Source: Pseudomonadota bacterium
GTDB taxonomy: Bacteria; Pseudomonadota; Alphaproteobacteria; Reyranellales; Reyranellaceae
Assembly: GCA_020160955.1 (NCBI GenBank)
Contig: JAIUOX010000045.1
Location: 1-37,343, forward strand
Direction of reading: 5' to 3'
DNA length: 37,343 nucleotides
This document shows, in pieces, positions 7,774-15,842 of the stretch. Both the position numbers and the translations under genes were made by a program. Every line of letters begins with the position of its first letter. Position 1 is the first letter of the stretch. A model generated the notes under the pieces. It ran no database searches. It had not been told where the DNA came from and saw only the letters and a list, made by a program, of their open reading frames with translations.

Positions 7774-9491
7774 TCTGCAGCGCGCGCCCGACCGAACTTC
7801 TCGTGCGCCTCGGCCTCCGTGTAGTAGCCGCGCACGATGTCGCGCGCGATGGCGGCCGGCGCACGACGCGCCGGATCGCCAAAGCCGCCACCGCCGGGCG
7901 TGGAGACGCGCACCACGTCGCCGACGCCGATTTCGATGTCCTGATCCTTGGAGAGATGCGGCGGCCGATAGCTCTCCCCGCCCTGCTCGATCAGCACCGT
8001 GTTGGTGCCGCCATCCTTGCCGCCCAGGACGCCCTGCGGGCCGGTGCGGCCGTGATCCATCACCATCGAGACCCGCGCATCGCCGCGCCGCAGCTTGATC
8101 GCGTAGTTGATGCCGAAGCCGCCGCGGAACTCGCCGGCCCCGCCCGATCCTTCGCGCAACGAGAATTCCTCGAACAGCACGGGATAGAACTGCTCCAGTA
8201 CTTCGACGGGCGGCATCTTGGAAATGCCGATGGTCGAGCAGCCGTTGCTGAGGCCGTCGCCCCCCTGGAAGCCGCCATACCCGCCGCCGGTGAAGAGATA
8301 CATGATGTAGTTGCGCCGGCGCTCGGGATCGTAGCCGCCGATGCCGAGATTGCCCGACGTCCCGGCGGGCGCCGCAAACAGCAGGTCGGGGATCGCCTTG
8401 GTGAGCGCTGCGAACACCGCCTCGGCTATGCGCTGGCTCACTTCGGCGGCACAGCCCGACACCGGCCGCGGATACTTGGCATAGAGGAAGGTGCCTTCCG
8501 GCTCGACGATGTGCAGCGGCTCGAAGGTGCCGGCGTTGATCGGCACGTCGGGGAAGATGTGCTTCACCGCGAGATAGATCGCCGACTTGGTCGTGGCGAT
8601 GACGCTGTTCATCGGCCCGCGGCAGGGCGGGCTCGATCCCGTCATGTCGAAGGTCAGGCCCTCGCCCTTCTTGGTGACCTTCATGCGGATCGTCAGCGGC
8701 TCGTCGACCACGCCGTCACTGTCGACCTGGGAGGTGCCTTCGTAGACGCCGTCGGGAATGCCGGCGATCTTCGCGCGCATCTGACGCTCGGCACGATGGC
8801 GCATCTCCGCGATCGCGGCCTTCACGACGGAAGCGCCATAGCGGTCGACAAGATCGGTCAGCCGCTGTTCGCCCGTCGTAAGCGCGGCAGCCTGGGCCTT
8901 GATGTCGCCGATGCGCTGATCGGCGATGCGGATATTGGACAGGATGATCGACAGGATCTCCTGGTCCATCTCGCCCTTCTTGAAGAACTTCACCGGCGGG
9001 AGGCGCAGCCCCTCCTGCTCGACCTCGGTGGCGCTGGCCGAAAAACCGCCCGGCACCATGCCGCCGACATCGGGCCAGTGGCCCGTGTTGGCCAGCCAGG
9101 CGAAGAGTTCGCCCTTGTAGAAGAACGGCTTCACGAACCGCACATCCATCAGGTGCGTGCCGCCGAGATAGGGATCGTTGACGATGAAGACGTCGCCCGG
9201 ATCGACCTTGCCGGCATAGTGACTCTTCACGCGCTCGATCACGGCGCGCGTAGAGAACTGCATCGTGCCGACGAAGACCGGCAGGCCAAGCTCGCCCTGG
9301 GCAATAAGCGCGCCATCGGCGGCATCGTAGATGCCGTCGGAGCGGTCCATCCCTTCCGAGATCACCGGCGAGAAGGCCGCACGCACGAAAGCGAGGTCCA
9401 TTTCGTTGCAGACCTGGATCAGCCCGTTCTGAATGACAGTCAGGGTGACGGGATCGAGGTTCGACGCAGGGTTCGACGCAAGGTTCGACAT
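7770..9491 (-). CDS. Hydantoinase B / oxoprolinase family protein (HyuB)
   Basis: 573 residues from the chosen ATG. Typical HyuB landmarks: DPVTLTVIQNGL, PVISEGMDRSDGIYDA, GDVFIVNDPYLGGTHLMDV, NTGHWPDVGGMVPG, SNIRIADQRIGDIKAQ, DMTGSSPPCRGPMNS and a Gly-rich C-terminal region ending STPGGGGFGDP. HyuB is one half of the ATP-dependent N-methylhydantoinase/5-oxoprolinase/acetophenone carboxylase-type enzymes and normally needs a HyuA partner, which is not in this window. The start is uncertain: ATG at 9491 is preferred, GTG at 9509 is the alternative, and neither has a clear ribosome site. First gene of a coupled trio with the secreted protein and L-asparaginase; 72 bases separate it from the divergent molybdoenzyme gene. 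Confidence 0.9.
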   Translation of the reverse strand: MSNLASNPASNLDPVTLTVIQNGLIQVCNEMDLAFVRAAFSPVISEGMDRSDGIYDAADGALIAQGELGLPVFVGTMQFSTRAVIERVKSHYAGKVDPGDVFIVNDPYLGGTHLMDVRFVKPFFYKGELFAWLANTGHWPDVGGMVPGGFSASATEVEQEGLRLPPVKFFKKGEMDQEILSIILSNIRIADQRIGDIKAQAAALTTGEQRLTDLVDRYGASVVKAAIAEMRHRAERQMRAKIAGIPDGVYEGTSQVDSDGVVDEPLTIRMKVTKKGEGLTFDMTGSSPPCRGPMNSVIATTKSAIYLAVKHIFPDVPINAGTFEPLHIVEPEGTFLYAKYPRPVSGCAAEVSQRIAEAVFAALTKAIPDLLFAAPAGTSGNLGIGGYDPERRRNYIMYLFTGGGYGGFQGGDGLSNGCSTIGISKMPPVEVLEQFYPVLFEEFSLREGSGGAGEFRGGFGINYAIKLRRGDARVSMVMDHGRTGPQGVLGGKDGGTNTVLIEQGGESYRPPHLSKDQDIEIGVGDVVRVSTPGGGGFGDPARRAPAAIARDIVRGYYTEAEAHEKFGRARAAE

Positions 9492-9492
9492 G
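9457..9492. repeat. Three 12-base tandem repeats at the start of hydantoinase B
   Basis: The units AGGTTCGACGCA (9457), GGGTTCGACGCA (9469) and AGGTTCGACATG (9481) encode SNLA-SNPA-SNLD right after the initiator Met on the minus strand. The third unit contains the start codon. Confidence 0.7.
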
Positions 9493-9563
9493 GCAGCAAT
9501 GACTAGCACACGCTCCGGGGTCCTGCGCTATGATCGGCGGGAAATTTCCCTCCTTTCCAGCGG

Positions 9564-11906
9564 ATGCCCATGAACGCGCCTCTTGCCGCCGACTCGCTCA
9601 ATTTGATGAAATTCGGCGTCGGCCAGCCCGTGCCGCGCCAGGAAGACCCGACCCTGCTGCGGGGTCAGGGCCGTTACAGCGACGATATCAAGCTCGATGG
9701 TCTGGCCTACTGCGCGATGGTGCGCAGCCAGGTGGCGCACGGGCTGATCAAGGGCATCGACATTTCCGAGGCCAGGACGATGCCGGGCGTGCTCGGTGTC
9801 TGGACCGGCGCGGACCTTGAGGCCGCCGGCTACGGCACGCTCAAGACCGTACTTCCGGTGCCCAACCGCGACGGTTCGCCCATGAAGACGCCGGTGCGTC
9901 CCTCGCTCGCCACCGACAAGGTGCGCTTCGTCGGCGATCCGGTGGCCTTCGTGGTCGCCGAGACAGCCGCACAGGCGCGCGACGCCGCGGAAGCCGTGAT
10001 GGTCGATATCGAATCCCTGCCGGCCGTCACCGACGCGCGCGCCGCCGCACAGCCCGGCGCGCCGCTGGTGTTCGACGACGTGCCGGGCAATATCGGCGTC
10101 GATTTCCACTATGGCGACACGGCCAAGGTCGACGAGGCCTTTGCCAAGGCGGCCCACGTCTCGCGCCTACGCCTGATCAGCAACCGCATCGTCGTCTGCG
10201 CCATGGAGCCCCGTTCGGCGACCGGCCACTACGACGCCAAGACCGATCGCTACACGCTCTACGCCGGCAACCAGGGCGCGTTCGGCCTCAAGCACCAGAT
10301 GGCGGCGCTGCTGAACATCAAGCCGGCGCAGATGCGCGTTCTCACCGGCAATGTCGGCGGCTCGTTCGGCATGAAGGGCTCGCCCTATCCCGAATATGCC
10401 GGCCTGTTCCATGCCTCCAAGCTGCTCGGCCGGCCGGTCAAATGGACCGACGACCGCAGCGGCGCCTTCCTCAGCGACCAGCATGGCCGCGATCACGATT
10501 TCGATGCCGAGCTGGCGCTCGACAAGGATGGCCATTTCCTGGCGGTCCGGCTCTCGGGCTACGCCAATCTCGGCGCCTATCTCGCCAATGTCGGCGCCGC
10601 GATGGGGTCGATGGGCGTCACGCGCAATCTCGCCGCGATCTACCGCACGCCGCTGATCGAGGTCTCGACCAAGGTGGTGTTCACGCACACCTCGTCGGTC
10701 GGCGCCTATCGCGGTGCCGGGCGACCGGAGGCCAACTACTTCATGGAACGGCTGATCGACACGGCCGCCCGCGAGATGGGCATCGACCAGGCCGAGATGC
10801 GCCGCCGCAACCATATCCGCCCCGAGGAGATGCCCTACAAGACGGCATCGGGCACGACCTACGACAGCGGCGAGTTCACCATCCTGCTCGACAAGGCGCT
10901 GGAGCTGGCCGACGTCGCGGGCTTCGCCGCCCGCAAGGCCGAAAGCAAGGCGCGCGGCAGGCTGCGCGGGCTGGGCATCGGCGACTATCTCGAAGTCACG
11001 GCGCCGCCGACCAAGGAAATGGGCGGCATCCGCTTCGAGCCGAACGGCGACGTCTCGATCATCACCGGCACCCTCGACTACGGCCAGGGCCATTGGTCGG
11101 CTTTCGCCCAGGTGCTGACCGAAAAGCTCGGCGTGCCATTCCATCGGATCAAGCTGATCCAGGGCGACAGCGACCTGCTGATCGCCGGCGGCGGCACCGG
11201 CGGCTCCAAGTCGATCATGGCGTCGGGCGCCGCGATCGTGGAAGCCTCGGACAAGGTGATCGACAAGGGCAAGCAGATTGCCGGCGTCGCCCTCGAAGCC
11301 TCGGCGGCCGACATCGAGTTCAAGACCGGCCGCTTCACCATCGTCGGCACCGACCGCGGCATCGGCATCATGGAGCTGGCCGAGAAGCTGCGCGGCGGCA
11401 TGACGCTGCCGGAGGGCGTGCCCGACACGCTCGACGTCAGCCACGTCCATGAGGCGGCGCCTTCGGCCTTCCCCAACGGCACGCATGTCGCGGAAGTCGA
11501 GATCGACCCCGATACCGGCGTCGTCGAGGTCGTGAAGTACACGATGGTCGGCGACTTCGGCACCGTCATCAACCCGCTGCTGGTCGAAGGCCAGAGCCAT
11601 GGCGGCGTCGTGCAGGGCATCGGCCAGGCGATGTTCGAGCATGTGGTCTACAGCGAGGAAGGCCAGCCGCTCACCGGCAGCTTCACCGACTACGCCCTGC
11701 CGCGCGCCGCAGACACGCCGTTCTTCCGCATCGACTATCACTCGGTGCCGGCCAAGACCAACGTGCTGGGTGCCAAGGGCTGCGGCGAGGCGGGCTGTGC
11801 AGGTTCGCTGCCGTCGGTGATGAACGCCATCGTCGATGCGCTGGGCGGTCGTCACATCAACATGCCGGCCACGCCCGAGCGGGTGTGGGAAGCGCTCAAC
11901 TCCTGA
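9564..11906 (+). CDS. Molybdenum hydroxylase large subunit, CoxL form II-like (xanthine/aldehyde dehydrogenase family)
   Basis: 780 residues. Molybdopterin-binding subunit layout: a fused N-terminal a/b hammerhead (RYSDDIKLDGLAYCAMVRSQVAHG, then VRFVGDPVAFVVAET) and two molybdopterin domains. Seen: GGSFGMKG, AYRGAGRPE (form II CoxL-type, not the AYXCSFR of true CO dehydrogenase), GQGHWSAFAQV, GGTGGSKSIMASG and the C-terminal KGCGEAGCAG with the conserved catalytic Glu. It should hydroxylate or oxidise an aldehyde or N-heterocycle using Mo-cofactor. The partner FAD (CoxM) and 2Fe-2S (CoxS) subunits are not adjacent. ATG at 9564 or 9570; neither has a good ribosome site. The 3' end overlaps the FAD monooxygenase gene by 22 bases. 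Confidence 0.92.
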   Translation: MPMNAPLAADSLNLMKFGVGQPVPRQEDPTLLRGQGRYSDDIKLDGLAYCAMVRSQVAHGLIKGIDISEARTMPGVLGVWTGADLEAAGYGTLKTVLPVPNRDGSPMKTPVRPSLATDKVRFVGDPVAFVVAETAAQARDAAEAVMVDIESLPAVTDARAAAQPGAPLVFDDVPGNIGVDFHYGDTAKVDEAFAKAAHVSRLRLISNRIVVCAMEPRSATGHYDAKTDRYTLYAGNQGAFGLKHQMAALLNIKPAQMRVLTGNVGGSFGMKGSPYPEYAGLFHASKLLGRPVKWTDDRSGAFLSDQHGRDHDFDAELALDKDGHFLAVRLSGYANLGAYLANVGAAMGSMGVTRNLAAIYRTPLIEVSTKVVFTHTSSVGAYRGAGRPEANYFMERLIDTAAREMGIDQAEMRRRNHIRPEEMPYKTASGTTYDSGEFTILLDKALELADVAGFAARKAESKARGRLRGLGIGDYLEVTAPPTKEMGGIRFEPNGDVSIITGTLDYGQGHWSAFAQVLTEKLGVPFHRIKLIQGDSDLLIAGGGTGGSKSIMASGAAIVEASDKVIDKGKQIAGVALEASAADIEFKTGRFTIVGTDRGIGIMELAEKLRGGMTLPEGVPDTLDVSHVHEAAPSAFPNGTHVAEVEIDPDTGVVEVVKYTMVGDFGTVINPLLVEGQSHGGVVQGIGQAMFEHVVYSEEGQPLTGSFTDYALPRAADTPFFRIDYHSVPAKTNVLGAKGCGEAGCAGSLPSVMNAIVDALGGRHINMPATPERVWEALNS

Positions 11907-13333
11907 TCGACGTCGCCACCGTCGCAAGCGACGTCGCTATCGTCGGCTGCGGGCCGGTCGGCGCCCTGCTGGCCAACCTGCTGGGCCAAGCCGGACTCGC
12001 GGTCGACATCTTCGACCGCGAGCGCGAGATCTATCCCCTGCCGCGCGCCGTGCATTTCGACGGCGAAGTCATGCGCATCTTCCAGGCGGCAGGGCTGGCC
12101 GACCGTATCGCTGCCGCGGCCCGCGCCTCGTCGAAGGGCATGCATTTCGTCAACGCCGAAGGCCGGACGCTCCTGGTCCGCCGCGGTATCGACGGACCGG
12201 GACCGCATGGCTGGGCCGGCAACTGGTACTTCCATCAGCCCGACCTCGAACGGCTCCTGCGCGACGGGCTGACACGCTTCCCCAACGTGCGCGTTCACCT
12301 CGGGCACGACGTCGGATCGGTCGACGAACTCGACGCGCGCTATGTCGTCGGCTGCGACGGTGCGCGCTCGCTGGTGCGTCGCGCCATCGGCAGCCGCCGG
12401 GTCGATCTCGGCCTGCATCAGCCCTGGCTGGTCGTCGATCTCATCTGCGATCCGGACGCACCCCGCGTGCGCGCCCTGCCCGACCATTCGGTGCAGCTCT
12501 GCGATCCGACCCGGCCAATGACGATTGTGAATGTCGGCTCTGCACCCGGCGGCCTTCGCAGACGCTGGGAGATCATGCTGATGCCCGGTGACGATCCCGC
12601 CCGCGTGACCGAGCCCGATCTCTTCTGGCCGATGGTCGCACGCTGGTTAGGTCCGCAGGATGCACGGCCGGAAAGGGCCGCGGTCTACACCTTCCATTCG
12701 GTCGTGCAGGAAGGCTGGCGCAAAGGTCGCCTTCTGCTGGCAGGCGACTCTTGCCACCAGACCCCGCCCTTTCTCGGCCAGGGCATGTGCGCCGGGATGC
12801 GCGATGCGGCCAACCTCGCCTGGAAGCTTGCCGCCGTCGTGAAGGGCAACGCACCAGATACGCTGCTCGATTCCTACGAAAGCGAGCGGCTGCCGCATGT
12901 CCGCACTTTCATCGAACTCGCCGTGCGCCTGGGAGCCGTGCTGCAGGAAACCGATCGCGATGCCGCGCGTGCGCGCGACCGGCGCTTCGCAGCCGGCGCA
13001 GAGATGTTCGACTATCCGCAGCCGCAGCTGGGGCCGGGTTGCCGCGTCGATGCACCACCGCCCGTCGGCACCATCTTCCCCCAACCCCGCCTCGGAGACG
13101 GTCGCTTGATGGACGACGGCGTCGGCCAGCGCTTCGCCGTGGTCGGCGATGCGGCGATGCTCGACGGCCTGCAGACCGAGGCGGTGCTGCTGCCGGGCGT
13201 CGGCCTGGAGTGGCTGGCCTCCCACGAAAAACGGGCCGCAGTACTGCGGCCCGATCGCTACGTCTTTGCGGCCGCCTCGGACCGCGCCGAACTCGTCGAC
13301 GCGGTCGCGGCCCTGCCGGTCAGGCCGGCGTGA
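11885..13333 (+). CDS. FAD-dependent aromatic monooxygenase (MhpA/PheA-TfdB type)
   Basis: 482 residues. Class A flavoprotein hydroxylase motifs are complete: Rossmann VAIVGCGPVGALLANLLG (about 17-34), DG motif VGCDGARSLVRRAIG, and GD motif LLLAGDSCHQTPPFLGQGMCAG followed by GMRDAANLAWKL. The long C-terminal part (after about residue 365) is the thioredoxin-like tail common in MhpA-type hydroxylases of phenylpropionate, phenol or resorcinol-like substrates. It uses NAD(P)H and O2 in the cytoplasm. No ATG lies before the Rossmann motif, so the GTG at 11885 inside the end of the molybdoenzyme gene is the best start, suggesting translational coupling. The two enzymes may act on the same ring compound. 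The 3' end overlaps the convergent DUF35 gene by 14 bases. Confidence 0.9.
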   Translation: MGSAQLLIDVATVASDVAIVGCGPVGALLANLLGQAGLAVDIFDREREIYPLPRAVHFDGEVMRIFQAAGLADRIAAAARASSKGMHFVNAEGRTLLVRRGIDGPGPHGWAGNWYFHQPDLERLLRDGLTRFPNVRVHLGHDVGSVDELDARYVVGCDGARSLVRRAIGSRRVDLGLHQPWLVVDLICDPDAPRVRALPDHSVQLCDPTRPMTIVNVGSAPGGLRRRWEIMLMPGDDPARVTEPDLFWPMVARWLGPQDARPERAAVYTFHSVVQEGWRKGRLLLAGDSCHQTPPFLGQGMCAGMRDAANLAWKLAAVVKGNAPDTLLDSYESERLPHVRTFIELAVRLGAVLQETDRDAARARDRRFAAGAEMFDYPQPQLGPGCRVDAPPPVGTIFPQPRLGDGRLMDDGVGQRFAVVGDAAMLDGLQTEAVLLPGVGLEWLASHEKRAAVLRPDRYVFAAASDRAELVDAVAALPVRPA

Positions 13334-13715
13334 ACATCGGCAGCGGCGGGCCGCCGTCGGTCGGCTTGAAGACCAGCTTCACCGGCTGATCGCACTTCAG
13401 CTTGTCGAAGTCGCAATCGACGATGTTGGTCACCATGCGCGGACCTTCGGCCAGGGTCACATAGGCCATGGCGTAGGGAACCGGCGCACGGCGCATGACG
13501 CTGAACGAGTAGATCGTGCCCTTGCCCGAAGCTTCGGTCCATTCGGTCTTGTCGCTGAAGCAGAATGGGCAGATCGGCCGCGGATAGTGATGTGCCTCGC
13601 CGCAGGAAGTGCACTTCTTCACCAGCAGCTTGCCCTTACCCGCCGCGTCCCAATAGGCCTGCGTCTCGGGGCTGATCGCCGGGGCCGGCAGCTTGCGTTC
13701 TTTGGCGTCGGCCAT
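13320..13715 (-). CDS. DUF35 OB-fold/zinc-ribbon protein (ChsH2-like partner of thiolase-fold enzyme)
   Basis: 131 residues. Zinc ribbon CTSCGEAHHYPRPICPFC (about 35-52) is followed by an OB-fold with GTIYSFSVMRRAPVPYAMAYVTLAEGPRM. DUF35 proteins bind acyl-CoA and form complexes with thiolase-fold partners, either condensing enzymes or, with Ltp2 and ChsH2, retro-aldolases of steroid side-chain breakdown. The preceding gene on this strand is exactly such a thiolase-like protein (3-base gap), so a two-subunit complex is likely. GGGAG lies 6 bases before the ATG. Confidence 0.9.
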   Translation of the reverse strand: MADAKERKLPAPAISPETQAYWDAAGKGKLLVKKCTSCGEAHHYPRPICPFCFSDKTEWTEASGKGTIYSFSVMRRAPVPYAMAYVTLAEGPRMVTNIVDCDFDKLKCDQPVKLVFKPTDGGPPLPMFTPA

Positions 13716-13718
13716 GAC

Positions 13719-14891
13719 TTACTCCCTTTCCAGAATGACGGTAGCGCTGCCGTGACGCAGGCCGAGCGAACCGCCGGTGCCGTGCGCGATGGCCAGATCG
13801 CAGTTCTTCACCTGCACCTTGGGGTGCGCCTCGCCGCGGAGCTGACGCACCGCTTCGAGCACCTTGGTGAGGCCGCCGCGGTTGGCAGGATGGTTGGAAC
13901 AGAGCCCGCCGCCGTCGGTGTTGAACGGCAGCTTGCCGACGCCCGAGATCAGGTTGCCGTCGGCCACGAACGCACCGCCCTTGCCCTTCTCGCAGAAGCC
14001 GAGGTCTTCGAGCTGCATCAGCACCGTGATGGTGAAGCTGTCGTAGATCGAGGCGTACTTGATGTCGGCGGGCTTCACGCCTGCCTCGGCGAAGGCCGCC
14101 GCGCCGGTGAAGCGCGCGCCCGAGTAGGTGAGATCGACCTTGCCGCCCATCTGCGTCTTGATGAACTCCGACGCGCCCAGCAGCTTGATCTTCGGACGCT
14201 TGAGGTTGGCCGCGATTTCCGGCGCCACGACCACGATCGCGCCGCCGCCGTCGGTGATGACGCAGCAGTCGAGCCGGTGAAGCGGGTCGGAGATCATCGG
14301 CGAGTTCACGACGTCTTCGACCGTGACCACGTCCTTCAGCAGCGCATGCGGGTTGTACTGTGCATGGTGGGAGGCCGCGACCTTGATCCAGGCGAGCTGT
14401 TCGGAGGTCGTGCCGAACTCGTGCATGTGGCGCATGGCGCACATGGCGTACATGTTCACGACGGTCGGCCCGTAGGGGAACTCGAACGGTTCGTCGGGCG
14501 TCGGCGTACCGCCACGGCTGCGCGGCACGGTGCCGGTCGCCATGCCTTCGGCGCGCGGACGGCCAGCCAGGGTGATCAGCGCCACCTTGCACTTGCCTGC
14601 GGCAATCGCCTCTGCAGCGTGGCCGACATGCAGCACATAGGACGAGCCGCCTGTGTCCGTCGAATCGACGTGACGGACCTTGAGGCCCATGTACTCGACC
14701 ATCGACATCGGGCCGAGACCCGGCGCGTCGCCGGCGCAGAAATAGCCGTCAACATCGTCCTTGGTGAGGCCTGCATCCTCCAGTGCGCCCTTGGCCACTT
14801 CGGCGTGGATCTGGGCCAGCGAAAGATCCTTCGCAAGACGCGTCGGATGTTCGTAGATGCCGGCAATATACGCTTTGCCCTTGATGCTCAT
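13719..14891 (-). CDS. Thiolase-like (SCP-x/Ltp2-type) protein lacking the thiolase cysteines
   Basis: 390 residues with the thiolase fold pattern: AYIAGIYEHPTR start, LSLAQIHAEVAKGALEDAGL, GHAAEAIAAGKCKVALI, DGGGAIVVV, YDSFTITVLMQLEDLGFC, NTDGGGL-SNHPANRGG and HGTGGSLGLRHGSATVILE at the end. Where biosynthetic or degradative thiolases carry the nucleophilic Cys, the sequence is STDTGGSSYVLH (77-88), with no Cys. The C-terminal CxGGG Cys position appears as His370 in HGTGG. This is the pattern of non-decarboxylating thiolase-like proteins such as Ltp2, which cleave beta-hydroxyacyl-CoA by retro-aldol chemistry with a DUF35 partner. ATG at 14891 is preferred (GAGGAG upstream) over 14960. Exact substrate unknown. 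Confidence 0.88.
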   Translation of the reverse strand: MSIKGKAYIAGIYEHPTRLAKDLSLAQIHAEVAKGALEDAGLTKDDVDGYFCAGDAPGLGPMSMVEYMGLKVRHVDSTDTGGSSYVLHVGHAAEAIAAGKCKVALITLAGRPRAEGMATGTVPRSRGGTPTPDEPFEFPYGPTVVNMYAMCAMRHMHEFGTTSEQLAWIKVAASHHAQYNPHALLKDVVTVEDVVNSPMISDPLHRLDCCVITDGGGAIVVVAPEIAANLKRPKIKLLGASEFIKTQMGGKVDLTYSGARFTGAAAFAEAGVKPADIKYASIYDSFTITVLMQLEDLGFCEKGKGGAFVADGNLISGVGKLPFNTDGGGLCSNHPANRGGLTKVLEAVRQLRGEAHPKVQVKNCDLAIAHGTGGSLGLRHGSATVILERE

Positions 14892-15016
14892 CGGCGGGCT
14901 CTCTCCTCTTTTTTGCTGCACTGCATCGTGGCCGAGGAGCGGCTCACGGAAAAGCGACAACTTCCGCCCTGAAGAACCATGTTAGGCTTTGCAGAATTAA
15001 ATCAGGGATAATCACG

Positions 15017-15823
15017 ATGGTCCGCCTCATCGCCTTCATCCTGGGTGCAAGCCTGTGGTTCAGCGCCGCACATGCGCAAGGCAAGCCCGAACTGCAATGG
15101 TTCGGCCAGTCCGCCTTCAAGCTCACCACGGCGGGCGGCAAGGTGATCATGATCGATCCCTGGATCATGGCGAACCCGAAGACGCCGCAGGAGCTCAAAA
15201 ACCTCGATGCGCTGGGCAAAGTCGACCTGATCCTGGTGACTCATGGCCACGGCGATCATCTCGGCGATGCCGTCGAACTCGCCAAGAAGCACAATGTGCC
15301 GATGTGGGCGCCGGCGGGCCTCAACCAGACGCTGACGACCCTGGGCGTCTTGCCGGCCAATCTGGGGCCGCGCATGAACAAGTCGGGCACGATCGAGCCC
15401 TTCCCCGGCGTGAAGATCACCCAGGTCCATGCCGAGCATTCATCGGAGATGGTGCTGAAGGATCCGGCCACCGGAAAAGACACGGTCTATGCGGCTGGCG
15501 AACCCGTGGGCTTCATCATCGAACTCGAGAACGGCTTCAAGATCTACCAGATGGGCGACACCGGCCTGTTCGGCGACATGAAGCTGATCGGCGAATACTA
15601 CAAGCCGGACCTGATCCTGATCCCGATCGGCGGCCATTTCGTCATGAACCCCAGGGACGCCGCCTACGCCACCAAGGAAATGTTGAAGCCCAAGATGGCG
15701 TTGCCGGTCCACTACGGCACCAACCCGTTCCTCCGCGGAACGCCGGCGGAGTACAAGACGGCCTTGGGCCAGACCGCCACCGAGGTTCTGGAGATGAACC
15801 CCGGCGACAAGAAGACGTTCTAG
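15017..15823 (+). CDS. Exported metallo-beta-lactamase-fold hydrolase (UPF0173-like)
   Basis: 268 residues. The N-terminus MVRLIAFILGASLWFSAAHAQ is a clear signal peptide cleaved near residue 20-21, so the enzyme is periplasmic. WFGQSAFKL, IDPW and THGHGDH (His76, His78, Asp80, His81) match the UPF0173 metal-dependent hydrolase branch. QVHAEHSSE, QMGDTGLFGDM and ALPVHYGT supply the remaining ligands. UPF0173 proteins are usually cytoplasmic and about 225-230 residues long; the signal peptide and insertions make this one an exported version. AGGGA at 15004-15008 precedes the ATG. Single gene, divergent from the thiolase-like gene and convergent with the LLM monooxygenase (19-base gap). Substrate unknown. 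Confidence 0.88.
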   Translation: MVRLIAFILGASLWFSAAHAQGKPELQWFGQSAFKLTTAGGKVIMIDPWIMANPKTPQELKNLDALGKVDLILVTHGHGDHLGDAVELAKKHNVPMWAPAGLNQTLTTLGVLPANLGPRMNKSGTIEPFPGVKITQVHAEHSSEMVLKDPATGKDTVYAAGEPVGFIIELENGFKIYQMGDTGLFGDMKLIGEYYKPDLILIPIGGHFVMNPRDAAYATKEMLKPKMALPVHYGTNPFLRGTPAEYKTALGQTATEVLEMNPGDKKTF

Positions 15824-15842
15824 TCTTCGTCAGCAACAACGA

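Noticed and set aside
14892..15016. GATAAT and TTGCAG near the exported MBL gene considered as a promoter
   Set aside because: The hexamers are only 12 bases apart and the -10 would overlap the ribosome site; no convincing pair was found.
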